DNA of 64,000 bases. Origin: Variovorax beijingensis (lineage in GTDB: Bacteria; Pseudomonadota; Gammaproteobacteria; Burkholderiales; Burkholderiaceae_C). Where the stretch lies: positions 1-64,000 of the forward strand of contig NZ_RXFQ01000016.1 in NCBI RefSeq assembly GCF_003951285.1, written 5' to 3'. Below, one piece after another: positions 27,226-36,057 of this stretch. Numbering within the stretch: the first letter of the stretch is position 1; each line of letters starts with the position of its first letter. Position numbers and translations under genes: made by a program. The notes below the pieces were generated by a model that had not been told where the DNA came from, searched no databases, and was given only the letters and a program-made list of their open reading frames with translations.

Positions 27226-28637
27226 GAGCAAGCCCTGAAAGCGCAGCCACCGGCCAGAGCGGCCAGCACGGCATGCCGGTGGCACCCGTAGGTGCGCCAC
27301 GCGCGCTGTGGAAGACCTTCCTGTTCTTCCTTGCGCCGATGCTGCTCAGCAACATCCTGCAGTCGATGTCGGGCACCATCAACAACATCTACATCGGCCA
27401 GATGATCGGCGTCGGCGCGCTGGCGGCCGTGTCGAGCTTCTTTCCGGTGATGTTCTTCTTCATCGCCTTCGTCATCGGCCTGGGCGCCGGTGCCTCGGTG
27501 CTGATCGGCCAGGCCTGGGGCGCGCGCGATGCCGCCAAGGCCAAGGCCATCGCGGGCACCGCGCTGTCGGTGGGCATCCTGCTCGGGCTGGCGGTGGCCG
27601 TGTTCGGCGGCGCCTTCACGACGCCGCTGCTGGCCTTCCTGGGCACGCCGCCCGACGTGCTGGCCGACTCCACGCGCTATGCGCGCATCATGCTGATCGC
27701 GATGCCGGGGCTGTTCGTGTTCCTGCTTTCCACCGCCATGCTGCGCGGCGTCGGCGACACGGTCACGCCCCTGCTCACGCTGTTGATCTCCACCGCGACC
27801 GGCCTCGTCGTCACGCCCGCGCTCATCCGCGGCTGGGGCGGCCTCCCGCAGCTCGGCGTCGCGAGCGCGGCCTGGGCCTCGGTGCTGGCCTTCGTGCTCG
27901 CCACGCTGTGGCTGGGCTGGCGCCTGCGCCGCCGCGGCAGCCCGCTGGCGCCCGATGCGGAATTCATCCGCCACCTGCGCATCGACCCCACGCTGCTGAA
28001 GGCCGTGCTCAAGGTGGGCATACCCACGGGCGTGCAGATGATCGTGGTGGCGCTGGCCGAGGTGGCGCTGCTCTCGCTGGTCAACAGCTATGGCTCCAGC
28101 GCCACCGCGGCCTATGGCGCGGTGAACCAGGTGGTGGCCTATGTGCAGTTCCCGGCCATCTCTATCGCCATCACGGCGTCCATTCTTGGCGCACAGGCCA
28201 TCGGTGCGGGCCGTGCCGACCGGCTGGGTGCCATCGCCAGGACTGCGCTGCTGATGAACCTGGTGCTCACGGGCGGACTGGTGCTGCTGGGCTACCTGTT
28301 CTCGCGCCACCTCATGGGCTTCTTCATCACCAGCGCGCCGGTGATCGAGATCGCGCAGACGCTGCTGCACATCATGCTGTGGAGCCTGGTGATCTTCGGC
28401 ATGGCCTCGGCCATCTCGGGGATCATGCGCGCCAGCGGCTCGGTGCTGGTGCCCACGGCCATCTCGATCCTGTGCCTGATCGGCATCGAGGTGCCCGTGG
28501 CCTGGTTCATGAGCCACCGCATCGGGCTCAACGGCATCTGGTGGGCCTACCCCGTGACCTTCGGCGCGATGCTGCTGCTGCAGACGGCCTACTACCGGCT
28601 GGTGTGGCGCAAGAAGGCGATCCGCCGGCTGGTGTAG
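27222..28637 (+). CDS. MATE family multidrug efflux transporter
   Basis: This 471-residue polytopic membrane protein has about 12 helices and the two-fold MATE architecture. Its first half carries LSNILQSMSGTINNIYIGQM and the second half SYGSSATAAYGAVNQV. Such pumps exchange Na+ or H+ for cationic drugs and metabolites. The ATG at 27222 overlaps the DUF2239 stop (ATGA), so it is the last member of a GIY-YIG-MarR-DUF2239-MATE operon. It is the likely output of the MarR circuit. The gene converges with the VOC gene. Confidence 0.93.
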   Translation: MRASPESAATGQSGQHGMPVAPVGAPRALWKTFLFFLAPMLLSNILQSMSGTINNIYIGQMIGVGALAAVSSFFPVMFFFIAFVIGLGAGASVLIGQAWGARDAAKAKAIAGTALSVGILLGLAVAVFGGAFTTPLLAFLGTPPDVLADSTRYARIMLIAMPGLFVFLLSTAMLRGVGDTVTPLLTLLISTATGLVVTPALIRGWGGLPQLGVASAAWASVLAFVLATLWLGWRLRRRGSPLAPDAEFIRHLRIDPTLLKAVLKVGIPTGVQMIVVALAEVALLSLVNSYGSSATAAYGAVNQVVAYVQFPAISIAITASILGAQAIGAGRADRLGAIARTALLMNLVLTGGLVLLGYLFSRHLMGFFITSAPVIEIAQTLLHIMLWSLVIFGMASAISGIMRASGSVLVPTAISILCLIGIEVPVAWFMSHRIGLNGIWWAYPVTFGAMLLLQTAYYRLVWRKKAIRRLV

Positions 28638-28658
28638 GGCCGCAGGGTCGGCTCTTGC

Positions 28659-29135
28659 TCACTCGCCGTCGAAGGCCTTCTGCGCCGCAGCGAGATCGAG
28701 CTTGATCATCTTCATCATCGCCCGCATCGCGCGGGCGGCCTTGGCCGCATCCTCGTCCTGGAACATCCGGACCATCGCCATGGGCACGACCTGCCACGAC
28801 ACGCCGTAGCGGTCGGTGAGCCAGCCGCACTGCACCGGCTGGCCGCCGCCCTCGAGCAGCCTGTCCCAGTAGTGGTCGACTTCGGCCTGTGTCTCGCACT
28901 GCACGAGCATCGAGATGGCCGGCGTGAACTTGTACTCCGGCCCGCCGTTGAGCACCATGAACGCCTGCCCGTCGAGCTCGAAGGTGGCGGTCAGCAATGA
29001 ACCCTTGAGGCTCGGATTGGTGTCGCCCCAGAGCAATCTGTCGGTGACGCGCGAGTTCGGAAAGATCGAACTGTAGAACTTGAGCGCGTCTTCGCCATTG
29101 CCATCGAACCAGAGGCAGGGAACGATCTTCTGCAT
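28659..29135 (-). CDS. VOC superfamily (PhnB-like) protein
   Basis: This 158-residue protein is of the PhnB-like glyoxalase/bleomycin-resistance fold. Its motifs are IVPCLWFDGNGEDALKFYSSIFP, LNGGPEYKFTPAIS and DRYGVSWQVVP. Family members are small metal enzymes or binding proteins, and no reaction is known for most. The C-terminal helix is rich in Met, Ala and Lys. The start is the ATG at 29135. The promoter and palindrome just upstream suggest tight repression by an unlinked regulator. It converges with the MATE gene. Confidence 0.9.
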   Translation of the reverse strand: MQKIVPCLWFDGNGEDALKFYSSIFPNSRVTDRLLWGDTNPSLKGSLLTATFELDGQAFMVLNGGPEYKFTPAISMLVQCETQAEVDHYWDRLLEGGGQPVQCGWLTDRYGVSWQVVPMAMVRMFQDEDAAKAARAMRAMMKMIKLDLAAAQKAFDGE

Positions 29136-29159
29136 GGGAATCTCCTGGGTCCTTGATAA

Positions 29160-29204
29160 TGAACCTGAAGGTTCAGTATCCAGGCAATGCGAGGCGCTTG
29201 TCAA
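29160..29204 (-). promoter_or_regulatory. Promoter overlapped by a perfect palindrome before the VOC gene
   Basis: Read on the minus strand, TTGACA (29204-29199) is a perfect -35. An 18-base spacer leads to GATACT (29180-29175). The operator TGAACCTTCAGGTTCA (29175-29160) follows at once, with perfect 7-base arms and a 2-base centre. The -35 lies on the MFS stop codon. A repressor there would block the start of transcription. Confidence 0.7.
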
Positions 29205-30820
29205 CCCGTGCGGTGCCTGTCAGGGGCAGCACCTGCCGCCGGCGCCGCCCCGCCGCCGATCATCAGCCAGGCGCTCAAGGCGCTGAGCACGGCGAGCCCG
29301 GCGCTCAGCAGCATCACCCAGCGAAAGCCCGCGACGAAAGACTCGGCCACGGCCTTCTTCAAGGCCGCGGCGGTGGCCGCATCGACGCCGGGCGGCAGCG
29401 CGGCGCCGGCCAGCTTGCTGCGCTCACCCTCCAGAAACGCCGTCGCTTCGGGCGAGGCCCCCATGCCGCGCAGGCTCTGGGCCAGCGCGCCGTCGAAGGC
29501 CCAGGCCATGACCACGCCGAACACCGCAATGGCCAGCACCGCGGCCGCGCGCGACACCGCGTTGTTGACGCCCGAGGCCACCCCCGCCTGCTCCGGCCCC
29601 ACCGCGTTCATCACCGTGGTAGTGAGCGGCGCCACAGTCACGGTCATGCCGAAGCCCAGCACCACCACGGCGGGAAAGAAGCCGCGCCAGTAGCTCGCTT
29701 CCACGCCGGGCACCGCGAACAGTGCGAAGCCCACCGCGGCAATCGCGGGGCCGATCACCAGCGGCAGGCGCGGACCGAAGCGGTCGACCAGCTGGCCGGC
29801 CCAGCCCGAGAGCGCGAACATGATGAGGATGAACGGCAGCAGCGCCGCGCCCGCCACGGTGGCCGAGTAGCCCTGCACCTGGATCAGGTTGAGCGGGAAG
29901 AAATACAGTCCGCCGCCGAGCGCCGCATACAGCAGCAGGGTCAGCAAGTTGGCGCCGCTGAAGTTGCCGATGCGCAGCAGCGCGAGCGGCAGCATCGGCG
30001 TGCGCGCCCTGCGCTCCGCGGCAATGAAGCCCGCGCTGCCGACGATGCCGATGCCCAGCGCCGCCAGCACCGCGGGCGAACTCCAGTGCTGCGTGGGCGC
30101 CTCGATGAACGCATAGACGATGCCGCCGAGGCCGGCGGTGGCCAGCAGCGCGCCCACGAGGTCGAGGCCGCCGCTGGCCGACGAGCCGCGGCTCTCGGGC
30201 ACGTGGCGCCATGCGATCCACAGCACCAGCAGCGCCATCGGCACGTTGATGAGGAAGGCCCAGGCCCACGAGAAATGATCGACCAGGAAGCCGCCGAGCA
30301 CCGGCCCCGCGGCCGCCGTGATGCCGCTGAAGCCCGACCAGATGCCGATGGCCTTGCCGCGCTCCTTCTCGGGAAACGCGGCGCTGATGAGCGCCAGGCT
30401 GCCGGGCACCAGCAAGGCCGCGCCGACGCCCTGCACCGCGCGCGCGGCGATCAGCTGCTGCACGCTGCCCGAGAGCCCGCAGGCCACCGAAGCAACGGCG
30501 AAGATACCGACGCCGATCGCAAAGATGCGGCGTCGCCCGAAGTGGTCGCCGAGCGCGCCGCCCACCAGCAGCAGCGCCGCCAGCAGCAAGGCATAGGACT
30601 CGACCACCCATTGCGCCTGGAACGCCGTCGCCCGCAGTTCGGCCTGGATGGCCGGCAGCGCCACGTTGACCACCGTGCCGTCGATGAAGGCCATGCTCGA
30701 GCCCACGATGGCCGCGGCCAGCACCCAAGGCTTGGAGGCTTCGGCACACGCGCCCTCCTGTGTGTGCGGGCCATGCAGGATCAGCGCGTTGTCGCAGGGT
30801 GCCTTGCCGATCTGCGCCAT
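29201..30820 (-). CDS. MFS exporter, DHA2 (EmrB/QacA) type
   Basis: This 539-residue transporter has about 14 helices, the DHA2 number. The family motifs are present: VALPAIQAELRAT in helix 1, GDHFGRRRIF (motif A) between helices 2 and 3, and a GPVLGGFLVDHFSW motif C in helix 5. It should export drugs or toxic metabolites by proton antiport. It has no EmrA or TolC partner nearby. The start is the ATG at 30820. The stop at 29201 overlaps the VOC promoter. Confidence 0.92.
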   Translation of the reverse strand: MAQIGKAPCDNALILHGPHTQEGACAEASKPWVLAAAIVGSSMAFIDGTVVNVALPAIQAELRATAFQAQWVVESYALLLAALLLVGGALGDHFGRRRIFAIGVGIFAVASVACGLSGSVQQLIAARAVQGVGAALLVPGSLALISAAFPEKERGKAIGIWSGFSGITAAAGPVLGGFLVDHFSWAWAFLINVPMALLVLWIAWRHVPESRGSSASGGLDLVGALLATAGLGGIVYAFIEAPTQHWSSPAVLAALGIGIVGSAGFIAAERRARTPMLPLALLRIGNFSGANLLTLLLYAALGGGLYFFPLNLIQVQGYSATVAGAALLPFILIMFALSGWAGQLVDRFGPRLPLVIGPAIAAVGFALFAVPGVEASYWRGFFPAVVVLGFGMTVTVAPLTTTVMNAVGPEQAGVASGVNNAVSRAAAVLAIAVFGVVMAWAFDGALAQSLRGMGASPEATAFLEGERSKLAGAALPPGVDAATAAALKKAVAESFVAGFRWVMLLSAGLAVLSALSAWLMIGGGAAPAAGAAPDRHRTG

Positions 30821-30857
30821 GGTGAGCTCCGATCTATCTGGAAGCGGATGCCTGTCC

Positions 30858-30975
30858 TGCTCCTTCCCCCTCCGGGGGAAGGTCGGGATGGGGGCTGCTC
30901 GCAACTGGGCGCCGTGCACCGACGACCGCCGTCGTGCCCCCACCCCGGCCCTCCCCCGGAAGGGGAGGGAGAAAG
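30858..30975. repeat. Intergenic repeat C with nested hairpins
   Basis: The gap between the MFS exporter and pqiC holds a nested palindrome. CTTCCCCC/GGGGGAAG forms an 8-base stem at 30863-30881. CGGGATGGGGGC near 30884 pairs with GCCCCCACCCCGG near 30936. CCCTCCCC/GGGGAGGG lies at about 30949-30969. Elements of this composition are common intergenic repeats in many bacteria. It could also act as a bidirectional transcript end. Confidence 0.6.
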
Positions 30976-30979
30976 AGAA

Positions 30980-31612
30980 TCAGGCCGGACATGCCGTTGC
31001 CGCCGGATTCGCCCGCGCCGCATTCACGCTGCGCGCAATGGCCGCGGCCGCCGCGGCGGTGACGCGCTGCGCGCCCTGCGCCACCGCATCGATGCCGCCT
31101 GCGACCGCCTCGCCGGCGTCCAGCTGGCACACCACGGTGCGCGGCTCGTCGGAGCGCCGCAGCGTCCAGCTGAAGCCCGCATCCACGCGGCCGCCATCGA
31201 CCGCGTCGAACCGGCGCACCTGCACCGCGATGCGCCAGACGGGCTGCGAGGACTGGCGGCCGCCCTTGGTGACGTCGAGCGCGCCGAGCCGCGCCGCGAT
31301 GCCGCTGGCCAGTGCGTCCTGCAGCTCGTTCTCGAACGACGCGGCCCAGCGGTGCTGCTCGAGCACGTCGACCTGCACGCTGCCGCTCGGCCGGCCCACC
31401 ACCATCTGCGGCCGCGCGAGCCGCTCGGGCACCGCCACCGGCGCCAGCTCGATGTAGAGCGGCGCGGCGGTGCCGAGGGTCGACGGGGCCGCTTCCGCGG
31501 CCGGCACCGCGCTGGCCAGCGTGTAGTAGCTGTCGGGCTTGCTCGCGCAGCCTGCGAGGACCATCAGCGCTGCGATGGCAGCGAGCGAAAACACATTCTT
31601 CTTGTTCTTCAT
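30980..31612 (-). CDS. pqiC: PqiC-type outer-membrane lipoprotein
   Basis: This 210-residue lipoprotein has a signal peptide ending LAGC, with the lipidated Cys at about residue 22. It matches the ABC-type transport auxiliary/PqiC family (DUF330; SKPDSYYTLAS, then YIELAPVAVPERLARPQMV). PqiC anchors the PqiB tube in the outer membrane for lipid transport across the periplasm. The ATG at 31612 overlaps the pqiB stop. It is the last gene of the pqiA-pqiA-pqiB-pqiC operon. Confidence 0.92.
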   Translation of the reverse strand: MKNKKNVFSLAAIAALMVLAGCASKPDSYYTLASAVPAAEAAPSTLGTAAPLYIELAPVAVPERLARPQMVVGRPSGSVQVDVLEQHRWAASFENELQDALASGIAARLGALDVTKGGRQSSQPVWRIAVQVRRFDAVDGGRVDAGFSWTLRRSDEPRTVVCQLDAGEAVAGGIDAVAQGAQRVTAAAAAAIARSVNAARANPAATACPA

Positions 31613-33255
31613 TTCTTGTCGTCCGGTTTGCCGCGCAGGAGCGATTCGGGGTGCCGCTCGAGGTAGTCGGTCAGCACGCGCACCGAGCCTGCGGCGCGCG
31701 TGAGTTCGCGCAGCGTCTGGCGCATGTCCTGCTGCAGCGGAGAGTCGTCGGCCAGCGTGCGCTCGGCGCTGTTGACGGTCTTGCGCACGTCCTTCATGGC
31801 GGCGGCCAGCTCGGGCGTCAGGTCGGTGTTGATGCGGTTCACTGCCTGCTCGGTGCTGGCCAGCGTCTTGTTGAGCGAAGCGAGCGTGGTGCGCAGGTCG
31901 GCCGCGATCTGCTCGTACGGCACCTTGTTGAGCTTGCTTGCGATCTCCTGCACCTGCGACTGGATCTCGTCCAGGCTGTTGGCGATGGTGGGCAGTTCGA
32001 TCGGGTTCTTCGTCACATCGATCCGGGCCGGCGGCGCCTTGGGGAAGAAGTCGAGCGCCACGTACACCTGCCCGGTCAGCAGGTTGCCGTTGCGCAGCTG
32101 CGCGCGCAGCCCCTTCTCGGCCAGGAAGCGCAGCCGCTCCTGCTGGGTGGCGCGCGACTCCACGCCGCTTTCGCCCGCGCGGCGGCGCAGGCGGTCCGGG
32201 TAGACCTGCACCAGCACCGGCATGCGGAACTCGCGCTCGGCGCGGTCGAACTCCACGCCGATCGACTTGACCTCGCCGATCACCACGCCGCGGAAATCGA
32301 CCGGCGCCCCGGGCGTGAGGCCGCGCAGCGACTGGTTGAAGTACATCAGCAGCGTCTGCGGCGGGCCGTCGGGTTCCTTCATGGCCGTGGTCTCGTCCTC
32401 GGCGAGCGTGAAGGCCGTGTTCTCCTTGGCGAGCGGCCCCATGGCGTCGTCCGGCGCCTTGAAGGCAATGCCGCCGAGCAGGATGGTGGCGAGCGACTGC
32501 GTGCGCAGCGTGAAGCCGCTGGCGCTGAGCTGCGCGTCGATGCCGCTGGCCTGCCAGAAGCGCGTGTTGACGCCCACGAACTTGTCGTAGGGCGCATTCA
32601 CGAAGATGCGCAGCGTCACGCCGCGGCCGTCGCCGTCGAGCTCGTAGGCCGCCACCTGGCCGACCTTGACGCGCCGGAAATACACCGGCGAGCCCACGTC
32701 GAGCGAGCCCACGTCGGTGGCGCGCAGCAGGAACTGCTGGCCCGAGGCATCGCGCGTGACGATCGGCGGCACCTCCAGCCCCTTGAACTCGCTCGCGGCT
32801 TCCTTCGACACGCCCGCATCGGCGCCGATGTAGGCGCCCGACAGCAAGGTGCCCAGGCCCGAGATGCCGGAGGTGTCGAGCCGCGGCCGCACCACCCAGA
32901 AGCGCGAATCCTCGGCGGTGAAGCTCTCGGCCTCCTTGCTGAGCTGCACGGTCACGCGCACGTGCGACCGGTCGCGAGCGAGCCGCAGGCTCTGCACCGT
33001 GCCGATCTGCACGTCCTTGTACTTGACGGCCGTCTTGTTGGCCTCCAGGCCTTCGGCCGTGTTGAAGGTGAGCACGATCTCCGGCCCGCGCTCCATCAGG
33101 ATCCGGACCACCAGCATCACGCCGACCAGCGCGGCAACGATGGGGATCAGCCAGATCAGCGAAGGCAGCCATTCGCGCCGGCGCACCACGCGCGGCGCAG
33201 GAAGCCCGGGCGGGGGCGATGGATCGTTGTGGGGTCTGGCTTCGTCGTCGCTCAT
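31609..33255 (-). CDS. pqiB: PqiB, MCE-domain intermembrane lipid transport protein
   Basis: This 548-residue protein has one N-terminal transmembrane helix (about 31-52) and three MCE domains: GPEIVLTFNTAEGLEANKT, VGSPVYFRRVKVGQVA and GAPVDFRGVVIGEVKS. A long helical C-terminal segment with repeated LNK and AADLRTTL follows. In E. coli PqiB forms hexameric rings stacked into a needle that spans the periplasm. The length matches the family. The ATG at 33255 overlaps the upstream PqiA stop, and its stop overlaps pqiC. Confidence 0.94.
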   Translation of the reverse strand: MSDDEARPHNDPSPPPGLPAPRVVRRREWLPSLIWLIPIVAALVGVMLVVRILMERGPEIVLTFNTAEGLEANKTAVKYKDVQIGTVQSLRLARDRSHVRVTVQLSKEAESFTAEDSRFWVVRPRLDTSGISGLGTLLSGAYIGADAGVSKEAASEFKGLEVPPIVTRDASGQQFLLRATDVGSLDVGSPVYFRRVKVGQVAAYELDGDGRGVTLRIFVNAPYDKFVGVNTRFWQASGIDAQLSASGFTLRTQSLATILLGGIAFKAPDDAMGPLAKENTAFTLAEDETTAMKEPDGPPQTLLMYFNQSLRGLTPGAPVDFRGVVIGEVKSIGVEFDRAEREFRMPVLVQVYPDRLRRRAGESGVESRATQQERLRFLAEKGLRAQLRNGNLLTGQVYVALDFFPKAPPARIDVTKNPIELPTIANSLDEIQSQVQEIASKLNKVPYEQIAADLRTTLASLNKTLASTEQAVNRINTDLTPELAAAMKDVRKTVNSAERTLADDSPLQQDMRQTLRELTRAAGSVRVLTDYLERHPESLLRGKPDDKK

Positions 33256-33965
33256 GCTGGCTTGTGTTCCCTGTTGTCGCGTGCCGGTTCCCGGCGTTCC
33301 CGTTCGGCTTCCCGCTGCTCCTGCCTGCTGTCCCAGGTAAGCCTGGGGTCGAAGCTCAGCGAGGCCAGCATCGTCAGCACCACCACCGATCCGAATGCCG
33401 CAATGCCCACGCCCGCGTTGATGACCGCAAAGCCCTGGATCTGCACCAGCCCGGTGAGCAGCGACACCACGAAAACGTCGAGCATCGACCAGCGGCCGAT
33501 GATCTCGATGATGTGATAGAGCCGGGCCCGCTCAGGCCGGCGCCAGCTGCTGCCGCGCTGCGCCAGCAGGGCAAGCAGTATCAGTGCCGTGAGCTTGAAC
33601 AGCGGCACCAGGAAGCTCGCAATGAAGATGATGGCCGCGAGCCCGTAGCCGCCCGACACCCAGAAGTAGATGACGCCGCTCAGGATGGTGTCGTACTGCG
33701 CGCCGAAGAGAGTGCGCGTGATCATCACCGGCAGCAGGTTGGCCGGGATGTACATGATGCATGCCGCGATCAGGAAGGCCCAGGTGCGGCTCAGGCTGTA
33801 AGGCTTGCGCGTGTGCAGGTGCGTGCCGCAGCGCCCGCAGGGCTCGCCCTCGGCGGCATCGCGCCAGACGGCATCGCAATGCGGGCAGGCAAGAAGGCCC
33901 ATCGCGCGGGCCGTTGCCATCGGCGCTTCGCCCTTGTCCCCGGCCTGGAATTCGCCTGCGCTCAC
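33252..33965 (-). CDS. pqiA: PqiA domain protein, second half
   Basis: This 237-residue inner-membrane protein has one PqiA domain. A zinc ribbon (CPHCDAVW and CGRCG) lies at about residues 27-47. Four helices follow, with the SRTWAFLIAACIMYIPANLLPV, IIEIIGRWSMLDVFVV and GFAVINAGVGI motifs. E. coli PqiA is one protein with two such domains; here each is a gene of its own. The GTG start at 33965 overlaps the first half's stop. It ends overlapping pqiB. Confidence 0.92.
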   Translation of the reverse strand: MSAGEFQAGDKGEAPMATARAMGLLACPHCDAVWRDAAEGEPCGRCGTHLHTRKPYSLSRTWAFLIAACIMYIPANLLPVMITRTLFGAQYDTILSGVIYFWVSGGYGLAAIIFIASFLVPLFKLTALILLALLAQRGSSWRRPERARLYHIIEIIGRWSMLDVFVVSLLTGLVQIQGFAVINAGVGIAAFGSVVVLTMLASLSFDPRLTWDSRQEQREAERERREPARDNREHKPA

Positions 33966-34594
33966 GCGGTCTCCCCATCGGTCTCGCCGGGCGGGCGAAA
34001 GGTCATTTCCCAGAAGGCATTGGGATTGAACGAGAGCACGGCGGTGAGCAGCACCGTGAGCGCCACGAAGGCCCACAGCGCCGGCCCCGTCACCACCGTG
34101 GCCATGCTCGAGAGCTTGACGATCGCCACCAGCACGCCGAGCAGGAACACCTCGATCATTCCCCAGGGCCGCAGCATCTGCATGGCGCGCACCAGGATCG
34201 CAAAGCCGGCCGGCCGGTGCTCGCGGCTGAGCGGCACCAGCAGGTAGGCCAGGATGCACAGCTGCATCAGCGGAAAGAGCAGCGTCGTGGCCAGCACCAG
34301 CAGCGCCACCACCGACATGCCCTCCTGGCTCAGCACCAGCACCGCGCCGGCCAGCGTGGTCTGGCTGCGCAGGCCCTGCAGCTCGATCTCGACGATCGGG
34401 AACAGGTTGGCAATGGCGAACATGATCAGCGAGGCCACCGTCAGGGGCAGGATGCGGCGCTGCTGGTCGCCCGCGTGGCGGTAGAGCTCGGTGCCGCAGC
34501 TGGCGCAACGCGACACCTCGCGCGGCTTCAGGCGCGCGCGGCTGAAGACCGCGTCGCAGCCCGGGCAAACCACGGTTTCAGGTACTTCCGTCAT
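33962..34594 (-). CDS. pqiA: PqiA domain protein, first half
   Basis: This 210-residue inner-membrane protein carries a zinc ribbon (CPGCDAVF and CASCG) at about residues 10-33. Four helices follow, with RILPLTVASLIMFAIANLFPI and RPWGMIEVFLLGVLVAIVK. It heads the operon. Together with the next gene it should equal the two-domain PqiA that powers or gates lipid transfer into PqiB. The start is the ATG at 34594. Confidence 0.92.
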   Translation of the reverse strand: MTEVPETVVCPGCDAVFSRARLKPREVSRCASCGTELYRHAGDQQRRILPLTVASLIMFAIANLFPIVEIELQGLRSQTTLAGAVLVLSQEGMSVVALLVLATTLLFPLMQLCILAYLLVPLSREHRPAGFAILVRAMQMLRPWGMIEVFLLGVLVAIVKLSSMATVVTGPALWAFVALTVLLTAVLSFNPNAFWEMTFRPPGETDGETA

Positions 34595-34614
34595 AGGGGC
34601 GTACCCTAACCTAT

Positions 34615-36057
34615 TCAGCCGCCCTGCCCTGTCGTCTTCAGCCGCAGGCTGCTGAAGACCGCCGCCAGGCCCGCGCAGCAGGCCGCCAGCACCAGCGCCA
34701 CCACCGGCCCGTGGCCGCCGTGCGGACTCCAGACGCTGAACACGCCGGCCAGCACCACCGCGCCCAGCGTCTGCCCCGTGAGCCGCGCCGTGCCGAGCAT
34801 GCCGCTGGCCGCACCGCTGCGGTGCGCCGGCGGCGATGTGACGATGGTGTGGTTGTTGGGCGACTGGAACAGGCCGAAGCCCAGCCCGCACAGCGCCATG
34901 CGCCAGGCGATGTCGGCATTGCCCGGATGCGCCGGCAGCGCCGCCAGCAGCGCCAGGCCGGTGGCGAGCAGGCCCAGCCCGATGCCGCCGAGCAACCCGT
35001 CCGGGTAGCGCCCGATCAGCCGCCCCGCGATCGGCGCCATGGCCACGATGGCCAGCGGCCAGGCGGTGATGAGCAGCCCGGCCTCGATGTGGCTGCGGCC
35101 GTACACCTCGAGCAGCAGGAACGGCAGCGCAATGTAGGCCAGCATCTGTGCGCAGAAGGCCGCCACCGACGTGCCCATCGAAAGCGCGAACACCGGAATG
35201 CGCAGCAGGTCGATCGGAAACAGCGGCACCGCCAGCGTGCGCTGCCGCCGCAGATAGACGAAGCCCACCGCGACGCCGGCCAGCAGGATGGCCCAGGCCG
35301 ACTGCTGCGAGCCGCCGCCGCCCTCGCGCACGCCCAGGCGGTCGACGCCCAGGAACACCAGCGAGAACATCAGCACGTTCAGCGCCACGTCGATTGGCGA
35401 GAAGCGCAGGCCCGCCGCCGGCGCCACGCGGTTGAACGGCAGCGCCCGCAGGCCCAGCGCCAGCGTGATGGCGCCCAGCGGCACGTTGATGGCAAACAGC
35501 CACGGCCACGAAGCCACCGAGAGAATGGCGGCCGCCACCGACGGCCCGGCCACCGAGGACGTGGCCACCACCATCGAGTTGATCGCCATGCCGCGCCCCA
35601 GCAGCGCCGAGGGAAAGGTCAGCCGCACCAGCGCCGCGTTCACGCTCATGATGCCGGCCGCGCCCAGGCCCTGGAAGGTGCGCGCGGCAATCAGCGTGGC
35701 CAGCGAATCGGCAAAGGTGGCGCCGATCGAGGACACCGTGAACACCGCCATGCCCACCAGGTAGACCCGCCGGTAGCCGACCAGGTCGCCGAGCGACGCC
35801 AGCGGCAGCAGCATGACCAGCGTGGCGATCTGGTAGGCGTTCACCACCCAGATGGCGTGCGAGGGGCTGGCCTGCAGTTCGCGCGCAATGCCCGGCAGCG
35901 CCAGGTTGACGATGGTGCCGTCGAGCACGGCCACCATGATGCCGAGGATGATCACCAGCATCGCGCGCTGGCGCGCCGGCTGGCCTAGCCCGTCGATGGG
36001 CTGCGCGGCCTGGCCGTCCACGGATGGCGCGGCTTCCATGTGCGCCGTGCCGCTCAC
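34615..36057 (-). CDS. MFS exporter, DHA2 type
   Basis: This 480-residue transporter has about 14 helices and the DHA2 pattern: VAVLDGTIVNLALPGIAREL, LGDLVGYRRVYLVG and a helix-5 GPSVAAAILSVASWPW motif. It is probably a proton-driven drug or metabolite exporter. GTG at 36057 overlaps the upstream Bcr stop (GTGA) and is chosen for coupling. An ATG at 36039 would shorten it by six residues, and neither has a strong ribosome site. It forms a pair with the Bcr/CflA exporter. Confidence 0.9.
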   Translation of the reverse strand: MSGTAHMEAAPSVDGQAAQPIDGLGQPARQRAMLVIILGIMVAVLDGTIVNLALPGIARELQASPSHAIWVVNAYQIATLVMLLPLASLGDLVGYRRVYLVGMAVFTVSSIGATFADSLATLIAARTFQGLGAAGIMSVNAALVRLTFPSALLGRGMAINSMVVATSSVAGPSVAAAILSVASWPWLFAINVPLGAITLALGLRALPFNRVAPAAGLRFSPIDVALNVLMFSLVFLGVDRLGVREGGGGSQQSAWAILLAGVAVGFVYLRRQRTLAVPLFPIDLLRIPVFALSMGTSVAAFCAQMLAYIALPFLLLEVYGRSHIEAGLLITAWPLAIVAMAPIAGRLIGRYPDGLLGGIGLGLLATGLALLAALPAHPGNADIAWRMALCGLGFGLFQSPNNHTIVTSPPAHRSGAASGMLGTARLTGQTLGAVVLAGVFSVWSPHGGHGPVVALVLAACCAGLAAVFSSLRLKTTGQGG

